A stretch of DNA of 64,000 nt from Lates calcarifer (lineage: Eukaryota; Chordata; Actinopteri; Centropomidae). Under the pieces are notes generated by a model that saw nothing but the letters and a program-made list of their open reading frames with translations, was not told the DNA's origin and ran no database searches. Position numbers and translations under genes: made by a program. Position 1 is the first letter of the stretch. The number at the start of each line of letters is the position of its first letter. The DNA lies in contig NC_066852.1 in the NCBI RefSeq assembly GCF_001640805.2, positions 8,974,194 to 9,038,193 on the forward strand, read 5' to 3'. Of the stretch, positions 25,867 to 39,800 are shown piece after piece.

Positions 25867-27819
25867 GCACAGAAAGCCTTGGTGCACTCAACAAAACGCT
25901 CATGTCTAGACAAGCACCAAGGTCTGTTCCCTCTGTTACGAAGATGTAGGCCATGATTCATTTCTATTTGCAGAAACATCAATAGGCAGCAGAAACCATT
26001 CAGAAATACAGTCTGTGCTGTGCTGAGCAGAGAGCCAGTCCATCATGGAGAACAGAGTTAGAGCAGTGAAGACAAAGCAGAGCAAATGAGCTGAATGTAG
26101 ACTCAGCTCTTTGACTCTATGCGCTTCTTCTATGCTTAGTTACACTTGCATGAGCTCTCATGCATTTGTTGGTTTAATACTGCCTGCGTATTTGTGTGTG
26201 TTAAACTGTTAATGTGTGTCATTACAGCAATTCTATCTGAATGAATCTCTATGAGTGTAATTTGGTGTGTGAATGGTCATTATTTATCCTCATTATGTCT
26301 GATTAGCCATGTTAATGCAAGACGGACAGAGATACAGGGACAGAGAGAAGCGGATACAAAAGAGAGGGCTATTGTGAAAATGTCTCTTTCGCCTGGGTGG
26401 CTGCTGCTGCTTGGCCACTCCATGATGAAATCAGACCGAGACCCAACACAGTCACAGAACTCAGGGAGACAGAAGTAAATGTTGTGCATTCACAAACACT
26501 CTCAGATTGCATGCAGATGTGGTGTAGATAACACAGTCATTTAATAGATCGGTTTCAGGGCCCATCAGGTAATATCACTGTACATGATCGGGATACACAA
26601 CCATATCTCTGAGGTGATTAAAGTCTGATTGGTCAATTCTTTTAAACAGAAATCAGCAGGATGATGAAACCTATTCATTCCATGAATGACAACTGAAGCA
26701 GATGCTCATTATAGTTCATTAAAACTATGCTTTAGTACTCTAGTCAATCAAAATCACATTTACTACCCTGCCTGGATTACACCAACACTGTAGCAGTATC
26801 TGCATCAATTGACAAATTAAGCATTTAACATAAGACATACAGATATCAGTCTAAACTAAAAGACTATATGACTACAGTACAGCTTTCATGTCAGTCAAAC
26901 ACCTATAAATGTGACTGAAATGCATTTCTGTATTTATATACTTTTGCCACAGAGGGATATTTACAATAATGTCAGTGTTCTCAGTTTGACTGCCCCTGGA
27001 CTATAAAGGACAGAGTAATGTAATGTCCATTTTATTTAGTGCACAGCAAGAACATCTCAGTAGGCACCAGGCTCAGCCCATTTATTGTTTTATTTGTTGA
27101 TTAATGTGTAATTTTACAATATGCCTTCTGCACAGGGAAGTTCTGTAGGTGCTGTGAGGGCAGCAAAGAGTCTTGCTGCATTAGGAGTAAACAGCCTGTA
27201 CAGCCTGCACATGGCAGATTCACACACCAGGAAGTTAGCATGATAGATAAACACACTGTTCAGCGCTTAGTATCAACAACACTATGCTTCTGTAGCAATG
27301 TCATAATCACAGGTCAAACTCTAGCAATACATACCATCTCACTCCTCCACTACAGTGACTGAAAGCACTCACAATGTGTTTACAGTATGGAGGCATACAA
27401 CAGTGCACTACTGTAGATATGACAGGGTTATACTGCAGAAACCATCAGACATCAAAGAGGAGAAAGGTATACTGCGGAGGAGGAAACTGAATAATGCATG
27501 TCAACCAGCTTATTGTTTAAAGACCAGACAAAGAAGAGGGGTACCCACAGAGTGTGAGTTAAAAAGGCAGCATCTATTAAGAATTAAGGCTGTGAAACTA
27601 AACAGGGAAGATGATGACGGTGAGAATCCAGTTTCTGTTGGTACAAAGCACCTGACAAAATTACTTTTTATCACATTCAATGACACATGAGATGTGGCTC
27701 AGTCCAAAATGTGACATGATAACTTGATATTTGTTGCTCACTCAACAACACTGACAATCTACAGCCAAGTACAGAGGTGCTGCAAGCTAAATACTCATAA
27801 CATGATCCTAACATGTTCA

Positions 27820-28170
27820 CAATGTTTCTGCTAGAAGGTTGATATTTAGCAAATGTTGACCATTTTCACAGTCCTAGTTTAGTATGTTAGCATGCAAACA
27901 ATTAGCACTAAACTCAAAGTGCAGCTGAGGCATTTTTTATGGGTATTTTGACTGGGTGATGGCAATAGATAAAAAGTTAAGGGATCAGTTTCATTGCAAA
28001 TCCATCCAGTAGTTGTGAAGCTATTGAACTCTGAACCACAAATTTGAACCTTATTATGGTGAGCAAAAGTCAGGGGATTGGCAAATTTTGTGGGCTTCTT
28101 TCTCTGGGGACAATGAATATGCGTACAAAATGTCATGGTGATCCAGCAAACATTTGTGAAATGTATTCTT
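27820..28170 (+). repeat. Dispersed fish repeat, family A, copy 2
   Basis: Same family as 8080-8400: gttagcatgcaaac, ttagcactaaactcaaagtg, agttaagggatca, ccatccagtagttgtgaagc, gacaatgaatatgcgtacaa. It is more diverged than copy 1. Confidence 0.6.
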
Positions 28171-29481
28171 TCAATTATTTCCCCAACCACTGTGCTGTTT
28201 TTTATAACAGAAACCAAAGTCACTGATTACTTGTGCAGCTCCACAGAGTCTATAAAGGTAGCTCCAGCTTTATCTTACACCATGAGTAACTCCTTCATTG
28301 AATTACTATAGTAGTAAGACAGTAAGAAACTGTAACATGATCACAGACATTTCTTGTTTTTAATGTTGAGATCAAGGAGTTATATTCTAAATACAGGAAC
28401 ATTCAGCTTTGTAACCAGCAGCTGAGAGAGAGTGCGACAAAACTGTGGGAGTGTTTGTAGCATATGTGTCCAGAATTGCAGCCAAAGTGTAAGAGAACTC
28501 AAACCAGCTGTAGAAGCTGACAGCAGTGTGGTTGAGAGCATGTTTTGAATGTTTCATTCAGCTGCACTGGAGCAGTGGGTCCCAAGTGTTTGGGTTTGTG
28601 TCTAAGATTAGTTTATCTGAATGATTTTTAGAGACCTGAAAAGGTAGAATCAACCCCTAAGATTTATTTATTTAGGTGTAGAGAATACCTTATTGCCTAA
28701 ATGGCATCTTGTCATCTACATTTGTCTGTCACAGCACTGTTGTTCTACACTCCTTTTTAAAGACAGCTACCAATAATCTAGAAATAATGTGAATATTACA
28801 GTCACTGGGCTGCCAAGATTAATAAAAATGAATATATCCTTCAGATTTCTTATTTCTTATTGGTTGAGTAAAACAGGTTTTCAAAGATAAGAGCACATTA
28901 AAACTGTGAGCCAGAAACCCTGATCACAAGTATCATCAAACATCACTTGGTTGTATTGCTGTTTTGTTGTTGACACACTCAATGCTCACATGTGCCAGTG
29001 ACAAGGAAGTCTGCACATGTACATGTTTCCCTGCACTCTGACAGGCTAAAATGTAGGCTGCCTCAGTCCGCTAATGCACCCTGACAATCCCCATGTGCGA
29101 CAAGCAGGAAAATCAATGCTGCACTGTCAGACGGACATGGACAGGATATTTATTTTATTTTTTTTAGTGGAGAGGATTCATTACCCCTAACCTGTTATTC
29201 CTGCTCAATAGAGCAGTCAGCAAACATGTACACACATATACCTCACAAGGTTAAAATGGGGACAGGCTCAACATGACATGCGATTAAACAGGAGACAACT
29301 TCAAGTAAAAGGATTGACATGCAGAGGAGGAAGATCAGATTGAGAAATCAATACAGCCTCTGACTGGCACATCACCACAGTGAAGTGAACCTATGGTTGT
29401 CAAGGTCGAGCCACATGCTCACACACACACCCACAGAGAAGAAAAACTAGTACTAGTCAAACACAGGGCAACCTGACTTAC

Positions 29482-29536
29482 CATTGCTGGAGAGGAGAGA
29501 GCGAATGACACACACAGCCTCAAAGAAGAAAGCCAT
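29482..29536 (-). other. Candidate alternative first coding exon of abr
   Basis: Minus-strand ATG at 29536 opens a short frame (MAFFFEAVCVIRSLLSSN plus one base) that ends exactly at a consensus GTAAGT donor (intron from 29481) in phase 1, the phase exon 2 needs. No promoter motif or homology supports it; it is inference from splice signal and phase only. Confidence 0.25.
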
Positions 29537-30571
29537 GAGTGTGTTGGCGTGTGGGTCTGTCAGTATGTGTCGAGTGACCGAAACACCTTCACTGGCAGTC
29601 ATCCATGTCACCAAGGCAGTAGGGCAAAGATTATATCACAACTTAAGTCCCACCAGTCCCATTTCTTCGACTCGGACTCTACAACACGAACTGAGAGGCT
29701 TGTGATATGAAAATAAGACAGCCGGTTTTGAGCTGTTCAGTTTTGAATACTTCCACTGTTGTAAACCTTTCAGAGAGGGATAATTCAAATGAAGGCAACA
29801 ATGTAGTATTCAGGAACACCCACTGACTAAGAGGAAGCAACAAACACATATGTACAAATAGAGCAGTAACTGTATGGAAGTTATAAATGTAGTGAGGCAT
29901 CAATATTTTTCTCTGTGTGTTGAAGTCATTTCCCAGCTGGCCAATAAAGACTGTCCTGTTATGGTTTATGGGTCATGCACAGAGGCATAAAAATCTAAGG
30001 TGTGGGCATCTGTGCATGAGTTTTGGGTACACTCTATGCATTCCACTATGAGGAACCAACAAAAACCGGATCAGATTTTGATTCATTTAGTCAGTAATTC
30101 AGCCACTTATCAAACAACATAATCGAAAGCCAACTGCCCAAACCAAACGCTGAAACGCACAAGCTACTGCAGTGGAGCCAACTGTGGATTAGCAGAGTCT
30201 TCATATTTGGAAATTATTCAAATCACGTTGTTGCTGCACACTAACACAGCAAGCCGCTAGTGAGGAACTGTACTGTGATTAACTATTTACAGGGCTATTA
30301 GAATGTGTAGTTTGGGTTTTTTCAAGCTACTATGAAAACTTTCCTCCCTGGCTCTTATCAAATAGGGAACCTGGCACACCACACAATCACTGGCATTTAG
30401 AAACATAAGTGGTGGTTAAAAAGTAGACATGCATTGTCATCCAAACACAGAAAAAAAAAATCTGTCTATCTAGACACCTGTAAGCAGCTCTGAAGCCAAG
30501 TCTGTGGCTGTCAACTTCAGTTCAGTGTTTATATTGTATCCTATGTCTGTTGTGAAAATGTGGCAGTATCA

Positions 30572-30961
30572 TAGGGCTGGGCGATAAGGTCAAAAATGTT
30601 GTTTTAATATTAATTGATATTGATAATTATCACAATAAATGTCAAATCATTATTTCCATCAAGTTTAAAGACAGATTTTTGCTCCTGAGTTAAAGTTGAA
30701 GATGGTTAATTAAACCCTTCTTCATGGTCATGACAAACTCTGGAACATTATAATGATAAAATCTAATCTAATTTGCATACCTTTATTTCTGCTGCATGAC
30801 TGGCAGTTCATGATTCATTTCTGTGCATGATATCTAAGCATGGAAATTAATTTTACCTACCATTTGTTATATTTCTACAGAGTAAAATTTTATCATATTT
30901 TATCTTGAAATATAAAATCATATTGTGATAATTATTAGTATAATTTTATTGCCCGGCCCTG
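30572..30961. mobile_element. hAT-like MITE (non-autonomous DNA transposon)
   Basis: A 390-bp element with imperfect inverted ends (left TAGGGCTGGGCGATAA, right complement CAGGGCCGGGCAATAA), each followed inside by attatcacaata-type sequence. It is flanked by an 8-bp near-duplication, CAGTATCA on the left and CTGTATCA on the right (7 of 8 identical). An 8-bp duplication and short TAGGG/CAGGG ends fit the hAT superfamily. No coding capacity. Confidence 0.8.
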
Positions 30962-31358
30962 CTGTATCATTTGGTGTCTGCTTTGGCATCTGACAAATGA
31001 ACACAGAGATGATCTTTATGGACCCAGCAGTTGACCTGGCAGTCATTGGACAGACTAATGAACAGCTAAGAGCCACCAATGTACATGAAAACATTTATCT
31101 AGACCCACTAAAAAGCTGGGCTAGAGCTCATGGCCATTACTGTACCATTAGCTGAACTGAGAGTGTATGAACACACGACCAGTGGAGACCAAAAACTATG
31201 AGGAAGATAAAACCACATCTACACTGTTCATATCCTGCATGTGCTGACAGAGGCAGGAATGGCCTACACAGAGCTTTAAGGGAATAATAGCTCTGACTTA
31301 ATGTTGAGGATGGTTCAAACCAGTTGTAGATGTTGCATGTGTGTGACTGCTGCCACTA

Positions 31359-32419
31359 CATAATAAGGTAAGAAGTGTGTGAACCCTTTGCAATTACTTG
31401 GTTTTCTGCATTAATGTGCTTAAGCTAATAACACACAATTATTATACTTCATACATTCATTACCATCCAATAAAAATTCACAGTGTTGAGTGAGAAAGTA
31501 AGTGAACACTTGGCTTTGACACTTGGTTGAACCTCCTTTGGCAGCAATAACCACAAACAAGCTCTCCAGGTAGCTGCAGATGAGACCTGCACAATGTTCA
31601 GGAGGAATTTCAGACCACTCTTCCTTAAAGACGCACTTCACTGTTGGGATGATGTTTTCATGTGCCCTTTTTACACCATACACCATACATAGTGCTGCAT
31701 GTTCTACTCAAACAATTCAGCCTTGGTTTCGTCAGTGCACAAAACAATTTCCCAGTATCTTTGTGAAGAGACAGGGTGTTCTCTGTAAACATCAGGCGTG
31801 CATATGATGTTTATTGTTTTGGACAGCAGTGATGTGGAGCACAGTGTTCTACTATGAACAATGATTTGCATATGGTAAATTCATGAACAGAGACGCTATA
31901 CAGCTCCAATGATTGTTTAAAGCCTTTAGCTTTTACTCTTTTTTTTTTTTTTTACCTCACTGAACGTCTGTATGGAGTTATCTTAGGTAGGCACTCACTT
32001 CTAGGAGGAGTAGCCTCTCAGATTTCTTTGTTGTGAGGCATGGTGCACATCAGGAGATACTTCTTGTGAATAGCAAGCTCAAAATGTTTGAGTGTTGTTT
32101 TTTTTTTTTTTAAAGTCAGAGTGGCTCTAACCCACACCTCCAATCCGGTTTCATTGACTGGACTCCGGGTTTGTTAACTCCTGACTCTAATTAGCTTCTG
32201 TTGATGTCATGAACTAATAGGTTCACATACTTTTACCAGCCTACACTGTGAATGTTTGAATTCAATATGGACAAAAAAAAAAAACAATCATTTCAATGTT
32301 GTGTTGTTGATTAAAACAGTGTGTCTTAAGCTTTGATGAAGATCTGATCGTATCTTAGGACAAATTCATATGTAACTGCAGATAACTCCAGTGGGTTCAC
32401 TTAGTTTTTCTTGCCACTG
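31359..32419 (-). mobile_element. Decayed Tc1/mariner transposon
   Basis: The right end, complemented, reads CAGTGGCAAGAAAAACTAAG...GTGAACCC and is bordered by TA (32420-32421). The left end is eroded but keeps TACA...AAGTGTGTGAACCC with TA at 31357-31358. Near the left end the minus strand encodes EEWSEIPPEHCAGLICSYLE followed by VIAAKGGSTK, the C-terminal W..IP......L..S......VI.A.GG.T pattern of Tc1-type transposases. The element is about 1.06 kb, so much of the transposase is missing. Poly-T runs at about 31940 and 32100 lie inside. Confidence 0.8.
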
Positions 32420-33173
32420 TAAAATGTTGCTGGCTTTTTTGTATTGTGAAACAGGTAGATGCAGATTTGTTCTTTTCTGTGTAACTGAAAAATACCATCG
32501 AACGCTGTTGTAGAGATAAAAAAAACAAAAAGAAAATATGCCTTTCTGTGATATGTCACTGTCACTCCACTCTTAAGTAAAAACATGTCTTCCTGACTGC
32601 ATTGTATTTTGGTCTAGTGAGGAGAAAAGACAGTACAATGGGTTTTCCCCCTGGGTGAATAAAAAAATATGTATAAAATGTCACTATAAATATAGACAGA
32701 AGAGGTGCTTTTTGATAGTGAGGGACAATCCAACAGCTGACAATTCATCTAATGTTTCATAATACTGAAATACTAAAAAGGTCACGTTATGAAATTTGTG
32801 GCATTACATCATCTCTGCATGGCCAGCTGCTCACAGGATAAGAACATACACCAACAAACAATTAAGATCATGTAGTGTAAGTGTTTCAGTGGCGAATTGT
32901 CAGACTACTATTCTGAATACCAAACACATCAGTCTGTATACTTCATGTATTTGATGTTGCTCTCACTCTCCATGGACCTCCTATGTGCTCCACATAACGC
33001 TTAGGGAAATCAGTGCAGCCCATGAGGGAACACAGACACTCTCACCGTGTCACTTACACCACAATGCTCTACACAGTTATTCATAAGCTCTGGTGTGTTT
33101 TCATGGGGTTAGTTCAGTGAGGCTCCGGTTAATGAAGAATGGCTTGCACTGGAAAACCTTTCAAATGGGGTAA

Positions 33174-33175
<2 letters not shown>

Positions 33176-33229
<54 letters not shown>
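33176..33229. repeat. (AC)n microsatellite
   Basis: About 26 uninterrupted AC units. Confidence 0.98.
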
Positions 33230-33230
<1 letters not shown>

Positions 33231-33729
33231 TACATGCAGAGCACTCTAATCTGCAATTGTAGAATTGCTCACTTCAGCTACTGCTTAAGTCTATGTGACA
33301 GTGTGCAGAAGCTAAGTGTTTGAATATGCCTTGAGTGATGAAAGCTACCTCACCAGTTTCAGAGCAGCTAGTTCCACGTGTTGGAAAAAATTTATTAGAA
33401 TGGGATCAAAGTAAATGCAATGAAACAAATTAGAAAAATCATAAAGATGCCAAAATGCTGCCAATGTCCTCATCGGAGTACAGAGCAATAATGCAAATGG
33501 CTGGGCATTACGTAAGGTCAGCCTGTTAGATAAAAGATAAATGGTCCTCAATCTCTGATGCCATTTATGTCCCTATAACACATGCATGCTGGCTCAAAGC
33601 CATTGTTAATGTTATCAGTATCACCTGTGGTTTTCTGTCTATGATAAGTCAAAATGTTGCTGTACAAAGATTCATATTATTCTTTTCTCAGCATCACTGT
33701 TTGCTTTGATTTACAGCCATACTAGTGGT

Positions 33730-34220
33730 CCTATTGATGGCAATTTTGGTCTGTTGGTCGGTCTACTACTTTGGTTCAGACTGAAATATTTCAACAACTA
33801 CTGGATAAAATGCCTTGAAAGAAACACTGATGGTGCCCATGGATGAAATCCAATCATGTGACTTCTTCTAACTCTTGTCTCTCGTTTTGTGTTAAATGTC
33901 GTGACAACTTTTAGATGGTTTGCCATGAAATTTGATACACATGGTCACATTCCCCTCAGGGTTATTGTATTATCTGGTGATCCCTTCACTTTTCATCCAG
34001 TTCATCAGTTTGTCCAATAGTTGGGTTTTTAACCAAATACCTGCAAAACTAATGGCACTCACTTCAGCCTCCGCTGTACTTTGTGTTTAGAGCTGATAAG
34101 CAAATGTTAGCGTGCTCAAACACTAAAGATGAGAAACACTGCAAACATTATACATGTTAAACCTGAGTATGTTAGCATGCTGATGTGAGTATTTAGCACT
34201 AAATATCGTAGTGCCTAAGT
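33730..34220 (-). repeat. Dispersed fish repeat, family A, copy 3 (inverted)
   Basis: Opposite orientation to copies 1 and 2. It holds the complements of the family markers: ggtgatcccttcacttttca, gaaatatttcaacaactact, tttggttcagactgaaatat, gtatgttagcatgctgatg and atttagcactaaat. It is the longest of the three copies. Confidence 0.65.
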
Positions 34221-36872
34221 AGAACTGCCTGTCAGACAACACTGCATGTAAATGCAACTTCTTCAACTATTTTTTCTAACTAAATAACCCATAATGCAGT
34301 GCATTTGATCAATATACCAAGTACCCTCTTATGTGATTTCCACCACTGACAGCTGGCAGCAGACAAACACTAGATCCTAGTGATGCAGGAATTCCACAGG
34401 TTCTCCAGAGAATCACTGCTGTGATGTGTGTGGCAGCAGAGACAATCCAAAATGCCTGCTGTGCAAATAAAAACCAAATATAAGCAACCACTTATATCTG
34501 CAGTCCTGTCCCTTCTACCCTGCTATACCACCACCCAGCCAGTGACCTCAGTCCCCTGTCAGCTCACATCACTCTCACTGTTAACCTCTCCTGACAGACA
34601 GTTCTAAATCCACCTGTCGCTCTCAATAACCGGCACTCGTTTCCATGGTAAGGACAAAGGCTGCTATGACAACCGGCCAGGTTGATGCAAATGCTTCCTG
34701 CTTGCCAATAACCCTTTTGGTTGTGTCAGGAGGTAGCCAGTGTTCCTGGCAGGACTGTACTATTTATACCAGAGGACAAGAGAAACTTTTAATACTGAAG
34801 AGGCTGAGTCATAAAGTAGCTGAGGGCTGCAGAGGGAAGTAATACCACCTGCTACCCACCCCTCCACATTAAACAATGAATCTCTGCAGGGATAATATTG
34901 TTTGCTCTCTTCTCATTAAGCACACACACCGACTTAGAACCCGGCACAAAGAAGAAATCCATTACTGTGAATGTAGCAGATCTATACGTGCATTACAGCG
35001 GACATTTCAGTTCTTCTCTTTGTTTTGACCCTATGTCACGTGACAACAAATTGCATCTCAAAACTGTTTCTCATCTTTTAGTGGGCTGGGCTCCTGTTCC
35101 TCTCACTAGGAAGACAGCTGTGCTGCAAGAATATAGAAAAAAAAAAACACAACTAAAAAAAAAAACTGTGACCTCTCTTGTGCCACATCACCTGTCACAC
35201 CCACAGTGGGCAGCTGAGTGACAGTTCCACTGCCAGGCAACATCACACAGACTGACCCCTGCTTATAGTCGATACGGCATGCAGGCCAGTCTCCAGCTGT
35301 TTAACTACAATGAGCCTTCAGCTGAAGTGAGTCCAGAGTCAACAACAATGGCTGCTTCTCTATAACCTCACCTTTATGCATGTTTTTTATTCTTCTTTTT
35401 ATGAGTGGGTTGCAGCTGTGTTGCAGCTGTGTGTGTGTGTGCATGTGTGTCCCAGGGGAGGTAACGGTACAGTGGGAATACAGAAACCTGCCGTGGTATA
35501 CAGTATATCACACAGCCAACATGTCCACTGGGCTACAGGGGACTGAAAAAAGCATCCATCACTCAAACACAGCAGCAGAAACACAACCGTGTGTCAGACA
35601 AAAGCATTCACATGTATACAAAAGCATCTGTGAGGGGAAAAATAACATAAGCAGTTTATATCAACTGTTAATCATTCTGCGATATGGAAACAGGAAACAC
35701 TGAGAATGTGTCAGTATGCAAATGAAGCTGTCTGCTGCACAGCTACTGTATCTGCATGTTGAAATTAACTCATTTTCTCATTGCCTACCTCTGAATCAAC
35801 TCTAATACATATTGTAGTGCCAGTGACAGCAGTATATCAGTATTCATTGTGTGTGTATGTGATGTATTACTATATGTTGACTTCTACGTCCTCTGTCAAT
35901 GCAATTATTTTCAAATTCATTCCATTAATCTAATGGTAGAAATGTTTAGGGCACCAACCAACCACTTGCCCATTATTTTCTTGATTAATCAAAAAACACA
36001 TTTTCAAAATATATCTAGCCCACTATACAGTCCACATTTAATCATTTATTTACACCAATACATACGGTAGAATGTGTGTATTTGCAAGAGGAAAACAAAC
36101 AAAGAAGGTGCATAGACTCCTTTGGATAAACAGAAAAAGAAGAAGCTATTATCAGATCTATACTGTCTTCCTCCCAGCTCTCTCCCTTGTCCATCTATAG
36201 GAGCTTGGACCGGCTGTGCAAAGTTGTAAACTAATAAAGTCAGAGGAAGGAAAGTTGCCACTGCAGTGTGAGAATTCAATCAGGGAGTTGCGCTGCCTTG
36301 CTCAGCAATTTTTCTAAGGAGAAGAGGGATTACATCATGCCCTGCAGCCAGCTAACACTGTGTGGGCACAGAGAAGCAGGCCTGTAAACTGCCTCTGTAT
36401 ACAGGGCATGGCTGCAGCAACTGAGCGTGCACGCACACGCACGCGCACACACACACTCATTTACAATAAAAGAGTGTGTTTATGAGCGAGGGTTGCATTG
36501 CACCTTCAAGTTTCTTCAGGGAGATAATTAAAACAGGAGAAAATGTGTGTGAGAGTCAAAACGTGTTTGTGCATGTTTATTATTCAACCATCTTTACTAT
36601 ATATACACTGTATGTGCGCTTGTGTGTGTGTGCATGTGTGTGTGTCTGCGCGTTCTGGGTGGATGACAAGATATTCCTTTGCGCCTTCAGTGCTGCTCTC
36701 AAAAGATGTAAGAGAGCTCAACCATAACAGATCCAATTCTCCGAAGACCAGATAAAAGACAGAGAGGACAGGCAAAACAAAAAGATGGAGTCCTGCCTCC
36801 TGTAGTCTCCCTGGCTCTGTGGAGCCATGACAGCATGACAGTACATCAGTGGCTTGATAGATGTGTGGTCAC

Positions 36873-36896
36873 TGTGTGTGTGTGTGTGTGTGTGTG
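36873..36896. repeat. (TG)n microsatellite
   Basis: About 12 TG units; a separate alternating purine-pyrimidine run with CG steps lies at about 36424-36455. Confidence 0.95.
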
Positions 36897-39800
36897 CGTG
36901 TATTGATGGCGTACATGTAAGCTTTTACACCCCCTTATCGTGTGGTCATCAATCAGGAGGTGACACTGGGGAAATTAAAAGTCTTTACGAAGGTCTATCT
37001 TTACAGCACGGGCCTGTATTCCCCTCAACAACATAAAGTTTTCAACCTGACATGAGACTCTGGGGACCAGCGGCAATATAGTAACACTGGAAACCAATAT
37101 AATTCACATTACGCATCTGCTTAACATTAAGAGAGAGGCTTTGTTGAGAATATAGACGTATTTGAAGTTGTAAATGTGAAAACTGGAAAGCAGTTTAAGC
37201 CACTCTTCAGCTCTAAGGACAGAAAAGAAACCTCTGAATGAAATTATTGGACCTGATTTGCAGCTTCATTAGCTTTTAATGGATTCTTTTTTTTCCCTTC
37301 AAACCAGAATCATTAGGTGCTCAAAGGTCTTTCTATTCACACAGTTAATTTTTAAAAATCACCCAGGAACTAAAGGCAAACCTGTTCACCGCTGGGCAGA
37401 GAGACAGATGTGAAGCGACAGCTTCTGTTCTGCGTACGGCTTCCCCCAGGAGTAATCTCAGCTGTGATCAATCCAGGTTAGGTAGTGATTGATATACAGG
37501 CTGACACACCCACCATCTTCAATACGCACACACACAGTTCCTAAAACAATTACACTGAAAACACATATAACAAGCGGCCACATGTGCACACAGCGACAGA
37601 TCAGCAGATGTTCAGAGAGCGGACTCTCCCTGCACAATGACAGATTCCAATCTTGGCTGTTATCTGAGCATTAAATTGGAATTTTATTTGACAAGGAAGC
37701 TCAGCAACAATTCAGAGATGACTGCGGCATTGGTGAAGCATTTTGTCAACAGATGTTTGCTACACAATAGTCGTCTTACAAGGTCTTAGATAAGGAATAG
37801 TCAAGGGCTTTAGTCAAGAACATGTGTCTCTAAAGCACTTAGGTTCACTGATTAGATAAGCAGAATGTATTTAAATAAAATATCAGCTTTTAAAGTAGGT
37901 TTGCCAGGATCACTGCAGCACCACAGAGGGGATGAAGGAGACTGCAGTCAGAAAATCTTGTCTTGTTATTGTCTAACAAGACATTTCAAAAAATTCAGTT
38001 TACCAGAGGAAAAGCATCACATCCACACATTTGAAAAGCTGGAAGCAGCACATTTTCCACATTGTTGCTTTAAAAGGTGACTAAGACTTAAAACTAATTG
38101 ATAAATTAATCAATGATTTGTTGCAGCTCTACAGAGGAATAACAGAAAAATAAACAAGTTCACACATTCTGTTAATTAGGAAACTAAATAGCTTTAAAAT
38201 GGCATTTAATGAGAATACTAGCAAACTCTCCCTGAGACCCACAACCTCATGGTCCCAGAAAACAATCTGTACGCTGATGGACTTTCAGCTGTCAGCTACA
38301 GACCACTTGATCAAACAACCTGTACGGTACATACAACATACACTGAAGATGTAAGCATCGCTGAACACAAGCTAAGAGCTTTTAGAGTTTAATACTCTAA
38401 AAATAACAACATGAATTTCACATCAACGCAGGATGTGGCAGGTAGAAACAGCAATAAATACAGGTTGCTGAGTGTATAAGAGGATGCTGTAGAGGTGTGA
38501 ATGATTCATGGTCTAATTCAACAACTACCTGACAAACAGCAGCATTTACAATGCTCACAATTTCAGACCGAAAATCATAGTTAAATGTCAGTGTATGCTC
38601 CTTCTGTTTAAACAAATAGGACATCACCCCACTGCAGTCTACTGACTTGATGTCACGGTAATGCTAAATAATGCTAACTACGCCAGTGTCAAAAGCTGTG
38701 AGTAGCTGCGGTCTGAAAGCCTTTGAGTCATCCAGTTAAGCCAGGGTCTTTGTTCCCCCATTTTCCCTCATCTAGCCCTGTTCAAGATGATGATGGGTTG
38801 GGTCCTGAGATAATGCTAACCACTGTGCTCAGGAAACAGGCTGAGCACACTTTAAAGGTCAGTAAGCTGCAGGACTCCTACACATTAGTTACTGGAGAGA
38901 GAGACAGAGCGAAAGGCGAAAGGAAGCACAGAGGAAAACAGGGAGAGATGGCTCCAAAGCTTTAAAGGGAGATGACAGGAGAGTTGCCAATCCAAAATCA
39001 GAACAGCATAAAATATCTAACATAGGTAGGCAGATGAGACTTCTAATGTATTACGCTTGCGTATGTGTTTCACTGGAAATGTGCTGAGATGATGCTAATG
39101 AAGATGTGTGCCCCATTATACACTCCACAACCTGTGCGCACACATCCAGAACACTTCCCTGCCACAGAAGAGTCCAATAAAAGGCCCTTTATGCCTCAAA
39201 TGAATGACAATTCTACTACAGCTGCATATCTTCACGTGCCATATGCCTGTAGGCAGCGAGAGATAAGGACCCCCTCTGCTGCAGAGCCACATGCATGAAT
39301 TACTATTACCCCCATCCCTGTGTCCCCCAAAACCAACCATGCAATGTTACCATGGCAGCCAGCCACTATACATTGTAATTAGCTGGCTTAAATCCCCAAG
39401 GCTCGGACTGGTTGGATACAACCCACTGCTTCCAAAGATTAGGACAACCACTGTCATACACGGAGCCCGGAGCCGCATCAGTCTGCACACTCACAACACA
39501 AGAGATTAGATTCGAGTGCAGACACGCTGAAACACACACACAAAGAGACACAAACATCAACACAACCCTTTCTAATCCACCACATATTACAGCCCACTCC
39601 CACTTTCCCACCTTGCCCTCCCTCCCTGTGTTTGTATGCAGGTATGAGGAAATCAATCCCTCACATGTACTGTTGAGCTGTTCACTGCCAACATACACCC
39701 ACATTCAGCACAACAAGCACTACAGCAGTTCTACTGTGTGGGCATTTATGCCTCAGTGTGCAGCAGAACCCTCCACATTCGTTCGTGGGCATGTGCTAAT

